In this document: positions 36,632-46,888 of the stretch, one piece after another
Numbering within the stretch: the first letter of the stretch is position 1
Layout of the letters: the number at the start of each line of letters is the position of its first letter
From: JAMLIN01 sp041676645
GTDB lineage: Bacteria > Pseudomonadota > Gammaproteobacteria > Burkholderiales > Burkholderiaceae_E
Direction of reading: 5' to 3'
Assembly: GCA_041676645.1 (NCBI GenBank)
Contig: JBAYRO010000004.1
Coordinates: 30,440-94,439 of the forward strand
DNA length: 64,000 nt
Position numbers and translations under genes: made by a program
The notes under the pieces: generated by a model
What the model was told of the DNA's origin: nothing
The model's database searches: none
Seen by the model: only the letters and a program-made list of their open reading frames with translations

Positions 36632-37240
36632 GTGCGCGGCCGCTTCATCAGCTTCGAGGGAATCGACGGCGCGGGCAAGAGCACCCATCTCGACTGGTAT
36701 GCCGAGCGCCTGCGCGAAGCGGGCAGGGAGGTCGTGCTCACGCGCGAGCCCGGCGGCACCGATCTCGCCGAAGCCCTGCGCGCGCTGCTGCTGGGCGAGG
36801 CGATGGATGCCCGCACCGAGCTCCTGCTGATGTTCGCTGCACGCCAGGATCACCTCGAGCGCCGGGTGCGGCCGGCGCTGGCCGCCGGCGCCTGGGTGGT
36901 CTGCGACCGTTTCACCGATTCGACGATCGCCTACCAGGGCGCCGGGCGCGAAGGATCCATCGAACGGATCCGCATGCTTGCCGACTGGATCCATGGCGAT
37001 CTCTGGCCCGACCGGACCTACCTGTTCGACCTGCCCGCCGAGGAAGCCCTGCGGCGCCGTTCGATGGCACGGGCGGCCGACCGCTTCGAAGCCGAGGATC
37101 GCGGTTTCTTCGAACGGGTGCGGGCGGCTTACCAGGCGCAGGCCGTGGCCGAGCCGGAACGCTTCCTCGTGATCGACGCCAGCCAGGACATCGATCGGAT
37201 TCGGCAACTTCTGGCTGCCGATTGCGACAAGATCCGATGA
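36632..37240 (+). CDS. tmk: Thymidylate kinase
   Basis: Phosphorylates dTMP to dTDP, 202 aa with a GTG start. P-loop GIDGAGKST is at residues 10-18, the DR(F/Y) motif is CDRFTDSTIAYQG, and TREPGGT binds dTMP. The lid segment contains RRRSMARAADRFE. It overlaps holB by 4 bases. Confidence 0.95.
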   Translation: MRGRFISFEGIDGAGKSTHLDWYAERLREAGREVVLTREPGGTDLAEALRALLLGEAMDARTELLLMFAARQDHLERRVRPALAAGAWVVCDRFTDSTIAYQGAGREGSIERIRMLADWIHGDLWPDRTYLFDLPAEEALRRRSMARAADRFEAEDRGFFERVRAAYQAQAVAEPERFLVIDASQDIDRIRQLLAADCDKIR

Positions 37241-38235
37241 ATCATCCATGGCATGAGGCGGAATTGCTGCGGCTGCTGGCTTCGCGAGCCACGCTGCACC
37301 ATGCCTTGCTGATCGAAGGGCAGCCCGGCATCGGCAAGCAGGGTTTCGCGCTTGCGACCGCTGCCGCGCTCCTGTGCGAGACGCCGAAACCCGATGGTCG
37401 TGCCTGCGGTGCCTGCCTTGCGTGTGGCTGGCTGCGCGAGGGCAGCCACCCGGACTTCCGCTGGATCCGCCCGGAAGCGGAGGACCCCGATTTCGTGCCT
37501 CGCAAGGACCGCAAGCCGAGCCGGCAGATCCGGATCGAGCAGATCCGCTCGATCGCGGGGTTCGTGAACATCGGGGCCCATCGGGCCGGCCGCAAGCTCA
37601 TCATGATCGAGCCGGCCGAGGCGATGAGCGCGATATCGGCCAATGCGCTGCTCAAGACGCTCGAGGAGCCGGCCGGCGATACCGTGTTCCTGCTCGTCTG
37701 CGGACATCCGGACGGCTTGCCCGCCACGGTGCGCTCGCGCTGCCGACGACTCGCCCTGGCGACACCGCCGGCGGCGCTGGCGGCCGAATGGCTGGCCGGG
37801 CAGGCCGGCATTGCCGTCGAGGAGGCGGCCGGCTGGGTTGCCGCCGCCGGCGGGGCGCCCCTGCGCGCCCTGCGACTCGCCGAACCCACGGGAGCCACCG
37901 CCCATCGGGCGGTGCTGGAAACCCTGGCGGGCATTCCCGATATTGGAATCGTGGATGCGGCCGCGCGCCTGCTCCAGTTCGATGCGAATGCCTGGATCCC
38001 GGTGGTCCGGGCCTGGGTCACCGATCTGGCGCGAGTGCTCGGCGGGGCGCCACCGCGGTTCCTGCCGGGCGAGCATGCGCGGCTGGAAGCGCTGGCGACG
38101 AGAACCAGCCTCGACCGTGTGCTCCGCCTGGAGGCGGGCATCGCCGCGACTGTCGTCGCAACCGAACAATCGCTGAACCAGCGGCTGCTCGCCGAAGGAG
38201 TCCTGCTTCGCTGCCGCGAGGCCTTCGACTCCTGA
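37237..38235 (+). CDS. holB: DNA polymerase III delta' subunit
   Basis: Clamp-loader subunit, 332 aa. GQPGIGKQ (residues 28-35) stands in the P-loop position, a zinc module is formed by cysteines in CGACLACG plus the upstream CETP, and the SRC motif is in VRSRCRRL. NALLKTLEEP is the other hallmark. Placement after tmk and before a PilZ gene is the standard proteobacterial arrangement. Confidence 0.94.
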   Translation: MNHPWHEAELLRLLASRATLHHALLIEGQPGIGKQGFALATAAALLCETPKPDGRACGACLACGWLREGSHPDFRWIRPEAEDPDFVPRKDRKPSRQIRIEQIRSIAGFVNIGAHRAGRKLIMIEPAEAMSAISANALLKTLEEPAGDTVFLLVCGHPDGLPATVRSRCRRLALATPPAALAAEWLAGQAGIAVEEAAGWVAAAGGAPLRALRLAEPTGATAHRAVLETLAGIPDIGIVDAAARLLQFDANAWIPVVRAWVTDLARVLGGAPPRFLPGEHARLEALATRTSLDRVLRLEAGIAATVVATEQSLNQRLLAEGVLLRCREAFDS

Positions 38236-38304
38236 GCGAGGAGCCCTTCGAAGGAAGAAGGCGACCGGCCCGACCGGCGCCAGCCAGGCAAGCCGAGGAC
38301 ACCG

Positions 38305-38730
38305 ATGAGCGAGCAGGCGAGCGAAATCTCACGACCTCTGGACTCGAGTCCGCTGGAGATCCGGGATGATGTCCGGGAGGCGGAGCCGGCGACTTCGCGC
38401 CCCGGCGTGATCCAGCTCGCGATCAAGGAGAAGACGGCGCTGTCGGCGGCCTACATGCCCTTCGTCGCCGGCGGCGGCCTGTTCATTCCCACCACCCGGC
38501 CCGGGCGCCTGGGCGACGAGATCTACATCATCCTGTCCTTGATGGACGATCCGGCCAAGATCCCCATTACCGGCAAGATCGTCTGGATCACACCGGCCGG
38601 CACGCCCGGTCGCCAGCAGGGCATCGGCGTGCAGTTCAGCGCCGACGATGCCGGAAGCCAGGCGCGCGCGAAGATCGAGAACCAGATCGGCGGCTCGCTG
38701 AAGTCGGTGCGCCAGACCCACACCATCTAG
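38305..38730 (+). CDS. pilZ: PilZ-domain protein (type IV pilus assembly type)
   Basis: Small cytoplasmic protein of 141 aa related to PilZ of type IV pilus biogenesis. The PilZ beta-barrel covers about residues 30-130 (GVIQLAIKEKTALSAAYMPF, GGGLFIPTTRP, GKIVWITPAG, GIGVQFSADD). The RxxxR and D/NxSxxG c-di-GMP motifs are not seen, as in other stand-alone pilus PilZ proteins. It lies 69 bases after holB. Confidence 0.88.
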   Translation: MSEQASEISRPLDSSPLEIRDDVREAEPATSRPGVIQLAIKEKTALSAAYMPFVAGGGLFIPTTRPGRLGDEIYIILSLMDDPAKIPITGKIVWITPAGTPGRQQGIGVQFSADDAGSQARAKIENQIGGSLKSVRQTHTI

Positions 38731-38821
38731 CGGGCAGGGCCGGCCCCGGGCGGCACGGCTACAATCGACAGCTTGTCGGTCACCCGCCCGCATGTGGCGG
38801 TCGATGGTCCCCCGGGGCCGC

Positions 38822-39604
38822 ATGCCCATGTTCGTCGATTCCCATTGCCACCTGGATTTCCCCGAGCTCGTCGCCGATATCGACGGCATTCTCGAGCGCA
38901 TGGCCGCCGCCGCGGTCGACGAGGCGCTGTGCGTTTCGGTCACCCTGCCCAACTTCCCGAGGGTGCTGGCGCTGGCCGAGCGCGACGAGCGCCTCTGGGC
39001 CTCGGTGGGCGTGCATCCGGACAACCCGGCCAGCGACGACCCCGCGCTCGAGCCCGATTGCGAACGGCTCGTCGCGCTCGCGGATCATCCAAGGATCCTC
39101 GCGATCGGCGAGACCGGGCTCGACTACTTCCGCCAGACCGGGGACGCCCCCTGGCAGCGGGACCGCTTTCGCGAACATATCCGGGCATCGCGACGCACCG
39201 GCAAGCCGCTGATCATCCATACCCGGGCCGCCGCCGCCGACACGCTCGCGATCATGCGCGAGGAGGGCGCCGATGCGGCCGGTGGGGTGATGCACTGCTT
39301 CACCGAATCCTGGGAGACGGCCCGGGCGGCAATGGACATGGGTTTCCATGTCTCCTTCTCGGGAATCGTCACCTTCCGAAATGCCGCCGACCTGCGCGAG
39401 GTGGCGGCGAAGGTTCCCGACGACCTGCTGCTGATCGAGACCGATTCGCCGTATCTCGCGCCGGTTCCCCATCGCGGCCGGACCAATGAGCCCTCGTACG
39501 TGCCGCATGTCGCCGCCTGCCTGGCCGAGGTGCGCAAGCAGCCGGTCGAACGGATCGGCGAGACGACCAGCGCCAATTTCCGGCGCCTGTTTCGCAAGGC
39601 CTGA
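38822..39604 (+). CDS. tatD: TatD-family metal-dependent hydrolase (DNase)
   Basis: TIM-barrel metal hydrolase, 260 aa, of the YcfH/TatD type. Metal ligands appear in DSHCHLDF, the glutamate in IGETGLDYFRQ, histidines in IIHTRAA and MHCFTES, and the aspartate in ETDSPYLAP. Either ATG 38822 or 38828 could start it. The next gene begins in its stop codon (TGATG). Confidence 0.92.
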   Translation: MPMFVDSHCHLDFPELVADIDGILERMAAAAVDEALCVSVTLPNFPRVLALAERDERLWASVGVHPDNPASDDPALEPDCERLVALADHPRILAIGETGLDYFRQTGDAPWQRDRFREHIRASRRTGKPLIIHTRAAAADTLAIMREEGADAAGGVMHCFTESWETARAAMDMGFHVSFSGIVTFRNAADLREVAAKVPDDLLLIETDSPYLAPVPHRGRTNEPSYVPHVAACLAEVRKQPVERIGETTSANFRRLFRKA

Positions 39605-40284
39605 TGCCCATGCGCCGGCCGCCGCCCGATCGGATCCGTCGCCTCGCGCTGGGCTGCCTGGCCAGCCTGGCGATGGTCGGCGCCGGCGTCGCGCATGCGC
39701 GGGACCCGCGCATCGCGCTGCTCGAGGCGATCCGGCTCGATGATGACGCCACGGTCAGGCGCCTGCTCGCCCAGTCGGTGTCGCCCAATCTGCGCGAGAA
39801 GACCCACGGGCCGGCCATCGTGATGGCAGCCAAGCTCGACTCCTTCCGCTCGCTTGCCGAACTCGCCAATGCGCCGGACATCGATCTCGAGGCCAGCGAC
39901 CCGGACGGCCAGACCGCGCTGATGATGGCCGCGATCAAGGGCCATGCGCCCTCGGTGAAGCTCCTGCTCGAGCGCGGCGCGAGGGTGGACAGCGACGGCT
40001 GGACCGCGCTGCACTATGCGGCATCGGGCGGGCATACCGAAGTGGCGCGGATACTGATCCTGCGGGGGGCGAATCTCGATGCCCGTTCGGCCAACGGCAC
40101 CACGCCGGTGATGCTGGCGGCGCGCAACGAGCACTTCAGCACGATGGAGCTGCTCGCCGACATGGGCGCCGACCTGGCTGCCCGCAACGAAAGCGGCAGG
40201 GGGGTCATCGAGTATCTCGAGGCCCGCAAGGAGCATGCACGAATCCCGGACATCCGCGAGCGCATCTCCCGGCGTCGGCGCTGA
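39604..40284 (+). CDS. Exported ankyrin-repeat protein
   Basis: 226-aa protein with a signal peptide (about residues 1-34, ending GVAHA) and four or five ankyrin repeats at about 40-205. Examples are DPDGQTALMMAAIKGH, DGWTALHYAASGGH and NGTTPVMLAARNEH. It is likely periplasmic and binds a partner protein. It is coupled to tatD, the common arrangement in Burkholderiales. A short basic end (RISRRRR) follows the repeats. Confidence 0.87.
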   Translation: MPMRRPPPDRIRRLALGCLASLAMVGAGVAHARDPRIALLEAIRLDDDATVRRLLAQSVSPNLREKTHGPAIVMAAKLDSFRSLAELANAPDIDLEASDPDGQTALMMAAIKGHAPSVKLLLERGARVDSDGWTALHYAASGGHTEVARILILRGANLDARSANGTTPVMLAARNEHFSTMELLADMGADLAARNESGRGVIEYLEARKEHARIPDIRERISRRRR

Positions 40285-40317
40285 GTGCCGGCGCCCGGCC
40301 AGCCCCTCGAAGCCGGC

Positions 40318-41646
40318 ATGAGCGACCCGTCGCCGGAGTTGCGGCAGGACAATCGGCGCGTCCTGCAGCTGGCGATACCGATCATCCTGTCCAACCTGTC
40401 GGTGCCTCTCGTGGGCCTGGTCGACACGGCGGTGATGGGGCGCATGCCCGGCCCCCAGGGCATCGGCGCGGTGGCGCTCGGGGCGGTGGTCTTCAGCTTC
40501 GTGTACTGGGGCTTCGGTTTCCTGCGCATGGGAACGACCGGCCTGGTCGCCCGGGAGCAGGGCAGCCGGGACCGCGAGGCGATGGCGATGGCGATCGGTC
40601 GCAGCCTGGCGCTTGCCGTGGCCCTGGGCCTGGCGGTGATCCTGCTGCAGTGGCCGGTCGCGCGACTGGCGGCGGCGCTGGCGCCAGCCTCGGCGGAAGT
40701 CGAGGCCGGCATGCTCGAGTACTTCCGGATCCGGGTCTGGAGCGCACCGGCGGTGCTGGTCCAGTACGTCCTGCTCGGGGTCTTCATCGGCATGCAGCGC
40801 ACCGGCTACGCGCTGGTGACCCAGGTGGCGCTCAATGTCTGCAATGCGGCGCTGTCGATCCTCTTCGTGATCGTGTTCGACTGGGGGATCACGGGCGTGG
40901 CCACCGCCAGCCTGATCGCCGAGTACCTTGGCCTGGTGGTCGGGCTGCTCCTGCTCGCAAGGCTGCTGGCCAGGCGCGACATCCGACTGGCGCTCGCGCC
41001 GCTGCGGGATCTCGCCGCCTACCGGACCCTGGTCGTCGTCAACGGCAACATCTTCGTGCGCACCCTGTGCCTGATCGCCGCCTTCGCATGGTTCCACGGG
41101 CAGGGGGCGCGCTTCGGCGACATGCCGCTCGCGGCCAACGCGATCCTGCTGCAGATGGTGAACCTGCTCGCCTATGGACTGGACGGCTTCGCGCATGCCG
41201 CCGAGGCCCTGGTCGGCGCTGCGCTCGGCGCCCGCGACCGGGCCGGGTATCGATGGGCAGTGCGCACGACGAGCCTCTGGGCGGGCGGAACCGCGCTCAT
41301 CTACGCCTTGCTCTACTACGCGCTCGGTCCCGCCTTCATCGCGATGATGACCGATCTCGTCGCGCTGCGCGAAGCGGCATCGGTCTACCTGCCATGGGTG
41401 GTCGCCATGCCCCTGCTGGCGGTCTGGAGCTACCAGCTCGACGGCATCTTCATCGGCTCGCTGCGTACCCGCGAGATGCGCGACGGAATGATCATCGCCT
41501 TCATCACCTTCCTCGTCGCCGGCTTCCTGCTGACGGCGGCCTGGGGCAACCACGGGCTATGGGCCGCGCTCGCGGTCTTCTTCGTGATGCGCGCGCTGAC
41601 CCTGCTGGCCTGCCTGCGGCGCCGGGGGCCGCAGACAGGCGATTGA
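40318..41646 (+). CDS. MATE-family efflux transporter (DinF type)
   Basis: Inner-membrane cation-coupled exporter, 442 aa with 12 helices. LAIPIILSNLSVPLVGLVDTAVMGR at the N terminus and the second repeat beginning near residue 230 (VVVNGNIFVRTLCLIAAF) give the two-lobed MATE fold. The DinF branch is suggested by GALVARE-like text GTTGLVAREQGSRD and by AHAAEALVGAALG. ATG 40318 is preferred; a GTG at 40285 would add 11 residues. Substrates are unknown. Confidence 0.9.
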   Translation: MSDPSPELRQDNRRVLQLAIPIILSNLSVPLVGLVDTAVMGRMPGPQGIGAVALGAVVFSFVYWGFGFLRMGTTGLVAREQGSRDREAMAMAIGRSLALAVALGLAVILLQWPVARLAAALAPASAEVEAGMLEYFRIRVWSAPAVLVQYVLLGVFIGMQRTGYALVTQVALNVCNAALSILFVIVFDWGITGVATASLIAEYLGLVVGLLLLARLLARRDIRLALAPLRDLAAYRTLVVVNGNIFVRTLCLIAAFAWFHGQGARFGDMPLAANAILLQMVNLLAYGLDGFAHAAEALVGAALGARDRAGYRWAVRTTSLWAGGTALIYALLYYALGPAFIAMMTDLVALREAASVYLPWVVAMPLLAVWSYQLDGIFIGSLRTREMRDGMIIAFITFLVAGFLLTAAWGNHGLWAALAVFFVMRALTLLACLRRRGPQTGD

Positions 41647-41662
41647 TCGCGAGAGGCCCGGA

Positions 41663-42841
<1,179 letters not shown>

Positions 42842-43072
42842 GGGAACTCCCAGTGGCTGTCGCTGCCGACCCCGGAGGGTGGCACGGGCATGGCCGGCAA
42901 AGGGGCGCGGCCGACGGGATTGCGAGGCGATTATTGCCGATCCGCCCGGTGCCGGACAAACCCCGACGGGCCTGCGCAGCGCAAGCAGCGCAAACCGGTC
43001 GAGCTTGTCCTGGGTCAATCCCGCGTCGACGTCATGGCGCGAGAATGAAGGAATCGAAGGAAGGCGAAGGCA

Positions 43073-43426
43073 ATGGACGAAGCTGATTCCTCGCCGAGCA
43101 GCCGCGAAGTGCCCTACCGCGGCGAAGAAGCCTTGCGCGGGCCGATCATGGCCACGCTCCACGAGGTCTACGATCCCGAGGTCGCGATGTCGATCGTCGA
43201 CGTCGGCCTGGTCTACGGAATCACCGCCGGCAATGGCCGGGTCGACATCCGGATGACGATGACCTCCGCCGCCTGCCCAGTGGCCGACCAGATCATCGAC
43301 GACATCGAGTTCCAGGTCGGGCAGGTCATCCCCGACGACTGGCTGGTCGAAGTCGAGCTCTGCTGGGATCCGCCATGGACACCGGCGATGATGTCCGAAC
43401 GCGGCCGCCGGCTGATGGGCTGGTGA
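43073..43426 (+). CDS. MIP18/DUF59-family Fe-S assembly-type protein (SufT/PaaD-like)
   Basis: Small protein of 117 aa with one DUF59 domain: VYDPEVAMSIVDVGLVYGI, MTMTSAACPVADQI (with the conserved cysteine) and CWDPPWTPAMMSERGRRLMGW. Relatives help load Fe-S clusters or serve in phenylacetyl-CoA oxygenase maturation. No paa genes are close, so a general metal-sulfur role is more likely. The next gene starts within its stop (GTGA). Confidence 0.88.
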   Translation: MDEADSSPSSREVPYRGEEALRGPIMATLHEVYDPEVAMSIVDVGLVYGITAGNGRVDIRMTMTSAACPVADQIIDDIEFQVGQVIPDDWLVEVELCWDPPWTPAMMSERGRRLMGW

Positions 43427-44574
43427 GCATCCCCGTCCTCGTGCGCATCATCATGGCGCTGGCCGCCGCCGCGCTGGTGGCCGGCATCCTCGGCGGGCTG
43501 CTGCGCGCGGGCGTGCTCGATGCCGGGCTTGCCGGCGTGGCGCCGTTCGGCTCGGCGGTCGTCGCCCATGCGGCCCTGATGATCTGCGCCTTCTTCGGCA
43601 CCGTGATCGGTATCGAACGGGCGGTGGCGCTCAAGCGCAACTGGGCCTTCCTCGCGCCGGCGCTCGCCGGCGCGGGCGGCATCGCGGTCCTGCTCGGCGA
43701 GCACCCGGGTTCGAACTGGCTGTTCGCGGCGGCAGCCACCGTGTTCGTCGCGGTCAACATCGTGGTGGTCACCCGGCAGCGCGCCGCCCATACCGTGTTG
43801 CTGCTGGTCGCGGCAATCGCCTGGCTCGCCGGCGCGGGCCTGCAGCTGGCCCAGCCCGGCGCCGCGGCGAGCATCGGCTGGTGGTTCGGGTTCCTGGTGA
43901 TCACCATCGCCGCCGAACGCCTCGAGCTGACCCGGCTGATGCCGCGCCGGCGCGGATCGGGAGCAATCCTGGCGGCGGCTGTCGCGGGCCTGCTGGTCGG
44001 CGCAGTCGCCGCGGGTTTCGCGCCAGGGCCGGGCGGTGTCCTGTTCGGCCTGTCCCTGCTGGTTCTCGCTGCCTGGGGCTTCGCATTCGACATCGCGCGC
44101 CGGACCATCCGCACCAGCGGGGCGAGCCGCTACATGGCGGTCTGCCTGCTGGCCGGCTACGCCTGGCTCGGCATCGGCGGGCTCGCCTGGATCGGCATGT
44201 CGATCGGGCTTGCCGGCGCGCGCGACGCCGCCCTGCATGCCATCGGCCTGGGCTTCGTCTTCGACATGGTGATGGCGCATGCGCTGGTGATCCTGCCGGC
44301 GGTCGCGAAGATCCGTCTCGCGTACCGGCCGGTGTTTTACCTCGGCTTCGGGATCATGCAGGTGTCGCTCATGCTGCGACTGTTCGGTGCGCCGCTCGAC
44401 GCCGGGCTGCGCGGCATCGGCGCCGCGCTCAATGCGGTCGCGATCCTCGTCTTCGCGATGACGATCGTCGGGGTTGCGCTACATGTCCGGCGCGCTGCCT
44501 ACGCCGAGTTGCGCTTGTCGAAATCCCAGACGCGCTCGAAGCCCATCAGGCGGGAGAACGCATCGAAGGGGTAG
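43423..44574 (+). CDS. Polytopic membrane protein with NnrS-like features
   Basis: 383-aa inner-membrane protein with about 12 helices from a GTG start. HAIGLGFVFDMVMAHALVILPAV near residue 285, with paired histidines, resembles the haem-associated region of NnrS proteins, and a further histidine lies in VVAHAALMICAFF. I am not certain of the family. It is coupled to the Fe-S assembly-type gene, which hints at redox or metal handling. The last 76 bases overlap the 3' end of the lyase gene on the other strand, so the final 24 residues may not be conserved. Confidence 0.65.
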   Translation: MSIPVLVRIIMALAAAALVAGILGGLLRAGVLDAGLAGVAPFGSAVVAHAALMICAFFGTVIGIERAVALKRNWAFLAPALAGAGGIAVLLGEHPGSNWLFAAAATVFVAVNIVVVTRQRAAHTVLLLVAAIAWLAGAGLQLAQPGAAASIGWWFGFLVITIAAERLELTRLMPRRRGSGAILAAAVAGLLVGAVAAGFAPGPGGVLFGLSLLVLAAWGFAFDIARRTIRTSGASRYMAVCLLAGYAWLGIGGLAWIGMSIGLAGARDAALHAIGLGFVFDMVMAHALVILPAVAKIRLAYRPVFYLGFGIMQVSLMLRLFGAPLDAGLRGIGAALNAVAILVFAMTIVGVALHVRRAAYAELRLSKSQTRSKPIRRENASKG

Positions 44575-45359
44575 AGCGACTCTTCATGGCCGGCGGTCGA
44601 GCCTTCCTCGAGGATCGTGCCGTAGACGGACTGCAGCGCCGTACCGGCCGCAAGGAAGCCGGAGGCGGGGAAGATCGCGATGCGATAGCCCAGCTCCTCG
44701 AGGGTCGCGCGGGGCAGGATCGGCGTACGACCACCCTCGACCAGGTTGGCGATCAGCGGCTTGTCGATGGCCGCGCAGATCCGCGCCATCTCCTCTTCCG
44801 ACTCGGGTGACTCGACGAAGATGATGTCGGCCCCCGCGCTGGCGTAGGCTTCGGCGCGCCGCAGGGCCTCGTCCAGGCCGAGGCTGGTCCGCGCATCGGT
44901 GCGGGCGATGACCAGGAAGTCGGACGAATCGCGCGCTTCGACCGCGACCCGGATCTTGCGCACCATGTCCTCGGCCGGAATCACCCGGCGCCCGGGCGTG
45001 TGGCCGCATTTCTTGGGGAACTCCTGGTCCTCGATCTGGATGGCGGCGGCGCCTGCCTTCTCGTAGCCGCGCACCGTGTGGTCGACGTTCAGCAGGCCTC
45101 CATAGCCGGTATCGCCGTCGGCGATGATCGGGGTCCTGCAGATTCCGGCGAAGGCGGCCACGCGGCCGACCATGTCGGAATAGGTGGCGAGCCCCGCATC
45201 GGGCAGCCCCAGGTGGGAGGCCACGGTGCCGTAGCCGGTCATGTACAGCACATCGAAGCCCATCGCATCGGCGATGCGCGCCGAGATGCCGTCGAAGATC
45301 CCCGGGGCGCAGATCAGCCCCGGCTGCGCGAGGCGCGCCTTGAGAGTGTTCTGGGTCAT
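44499..45359 (-). CDS. Isocitrate lyase/PEP mutase-superfamily lyase (methylisocitrate- or dimethylmalate-lyase-like)
   Basis: TIM-barrel enzyme of 286 aa that cleaves or rearranges a C-C or C-P bond next to a carboxylate. The metal region is IIADGDTGYGG, and the loop KKCGH (in EFPKKCGHTPG) carries the catalytic cysteine found in lyases and absent from PEP mutases. IEDQ and IARTDAR are conserved. It is the last gene of the ABC transporter operon, 42 bases after the permease, and the divergent activator has a PrpR-type sensor. The imported ligand is therefore probably a branched hydroxy-dicarboxylate or tricarboxylate. Oxaloacetate decarboxylase is an alternative. Confidence 0.87.
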   Translation of the reverse strand: MTQNTLKARLAQPGLICAPGIFDGISARIADAMGFDVLYMTGYGTVASHLGLPDAGLATYSDMVGRVAAFAGICRTPIIADGDTGYGGLLNVDHTVRGYEKAGAAAIQIEDQEFPKKCGHTPGRRVIPAEDMVRKIRVAVEARDSSDFLVIARTDARTSLGLDEALRRAEAYASAGADIIFVESPESEEEMARICAAIDKPLIANLVEGGRTPILPRATLEELGYRIAIFPASGFLAAGTALQSVYGTILEEGSTAGHEESLYPFDAFSRLMGFERVWDFDKRNSA

Positions 45360-45401
45360 GGCCGTGTCCAGTCCATGGGGTTGGATTCGTCGGTCGGGAA
45401 C

Positions 45402-46139
45402 TCAGGCGACGCGATGATGCAGCCGCCGGTCGAGGTAGAGCAGGCCGGCGCTGATCAGGATCGCGACCACGGCCAGCAGCAGCACCACGGCCATCATGGT
45501 CGGCACGTCGAGCGTGCCGATCGCGTTCATCACCAGGAAGCCGAGGCCGCGCTGCGAGGCGAACATCTCGCCGATGAGCACGCCGAGCAGCGTCAGCGAG
45601 AATCCGACCCTCAGGCCGGACACGAGCTCGGGAACCGCGGCGGGGATGATCACGCTGGCCACCAGTTGCCGGCGCGACAACTGCAGTACGCGGGCGGTCT
45701 TGAAATACACCGGGGCGATGGTCCGGACCGCGCCCAGGGTGAAGATCGCGACCGGAATGATGCCGTGGATGGCTCCGAACGCCACCTTGGCCGACATGCC
45801 GAGGCCGAAGATCAGCAGGATCAGCGGATAGAGCGTGATCTTGGGCAGCGAGTAGAGCGACACCAGGATCGGCTCGGCCACTTCGCCCGAGAGGCGATGC
45901 AGGCCCAGCAGCATGCCGATCGTCATGCCGCCGAGCACCGCGATCACCAGGGCATAGCCGAGGGCGGCGAAGGTTTCCGCGAAGTGCCCCCAGAACGAGG
46001 CGCTGCCGAGCAGGGTCGCCGCCCGCTCGGCGGTGGCGCCGGGCGAGGCGATGGCGATGTCGCCGGCGAACCAGTGCAGGCCCTGCCAGACCGCCACGAG
46101 CGCGACGACGACGAGCAGGCTGTCGAGGAGCTGCCTCAT
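45402..46139 (-). CDS. ABC transporter permease (SsuC/TauC family), second copy
   Basis: Inner-membrane subunit, 245 aa with six helices and the coupling loop VIIPAAVPELVSGLRVGFSLTLLG (EAA-like motif). The start shares one base with the stop of the other permease (TGATG). Two different permeases suggest a heterodimer. Family members import sulfonates, nitrate, thiamine precursors or aromatic acids. Confidence 0.9.
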   Translation of the reverse strand: MRQLLDSLLVVVALVAVWQGLHWFAGDIAIASPGATAERAATLLGSASFWGHFAETFAALGYALVIAVLGGMTIGMLLGLHRLSGEVAEPILVSLYSLPKITLYPLILLIFGLGMSAKVAFGAIHGIIPVAIFTLGAVRTIAPVYFKTARVLQLSRRQLVASVIIPAAVPELVSGLRVGFSLTLLGVLIGEMFASQRGLGFLVMNAIGTLDVPTMMAVVLLLAVVAILISAGLLYLDRRLHHRVA

Positions 46140-46888
46140 CACATGCCCCGGCGCGCCATGATGCGGCGCTCCCACACATGGAAGAAGGCGTTGATGATGG
46201 TCACCAGGGTGATGATGAACAGCATCAGCGCGTACATGCTGCGGTTGTCGAAGTTGTTGAAGGCGTAGGCGATCGAATAGCCCAGGCCCGAGGTCGACAT
46301 GATGAACTCGGCCGCGATGACGCCGATGAAGCAGTAGGCGATCGCGAGCTTGACCCCGGTGAACAGCTGCGGGGCGGCGCTGGGCAGCTTGATCAGCCAG
46401 GCGGTGCGCAGCGGGCCGAGTCCGTTGACGCGGGCGGTCTTGACCAGCACCCGCGGAATGCGATCCAACCCGTTCATGGTGTTGATGATCATCGCCACGA
46501 CCCCGAACAGGAAGCCGATGAGTATGATCGGCGCGGCGTTGAGCCCGAAGATCACGACCATCAGCGGATAGAAGGCGAAGAACGGAATCGCATAGTAGGT
46601 GGCCAGGAAGGGATCGATGGCGCGGCGCACCCGGGGCAGGGCATGCAGGATCGAGCCGATCAGGAAGCCGCCCACGACCGCGGCGACGAAGGCCGCCAGG
46701 ACGTTGCCGAGCGTCTGCAGGATGTCGGCGTTGTAGCGGCCCGATTGCAGCAGCTTCCAGAGCTGCACCGCCATCTCGCTGGGTGGAATCATCGTCATGC
46801 GGCCGATGACACCCCAGCGGCACAAGGCTTCGAGCAGCAGGATGAAGCCGATCACCACCAGGCCGCGGACCCAGGTGGCGCGCTTCAT
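46139..46888 (-). CDS. ABC transporter permease (SsuC/TauC family), first copy
   Basis: Inner-membrane subunit, 249 aa with six helices; the EAA-like region is IKLPSAAPQLFTGVKLAIAYCFIG. It overlaps the ATPase gene by 4 bases and abuts the second permease. Its sequence differs clearly from the second copy, so the pair is old rather than a recent duplication. Confidence 0.9.
   Translation of the reverse strand: MKRATWVRGLVVIGFILLLEALCRWGVIGRMTMIPPSEMAVQLWKLLQSGRYNADILQTLGNVLAAFVAAVVGGFLIGSILHALPRVRRAIDPFLATYYAIPFFAFYPLMVVIFGLNAAPIILIGFLFGVVAMIINTMNGLDRIPRVLVKTARVNGLGPLRTAWLIKLPSAAPQLFTGVKLAIAYCFIGVIAAEFIMSTSGLGYSIAYAFNNFDNRSMYALMLFIITLVTIINAFFHVWERRIMARRGM

Noticed and set aside
39124..41553. 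Very long open frame (809 codons) on the minus strand opposite tatD, the ankyrin gene and the MATE gene.
   Set aside because: Composition is Arg/Gln/Asp/His-rich low-complexity without any family motif; it is the antisense shadow of GC-rich genes whose own motifs are clear.
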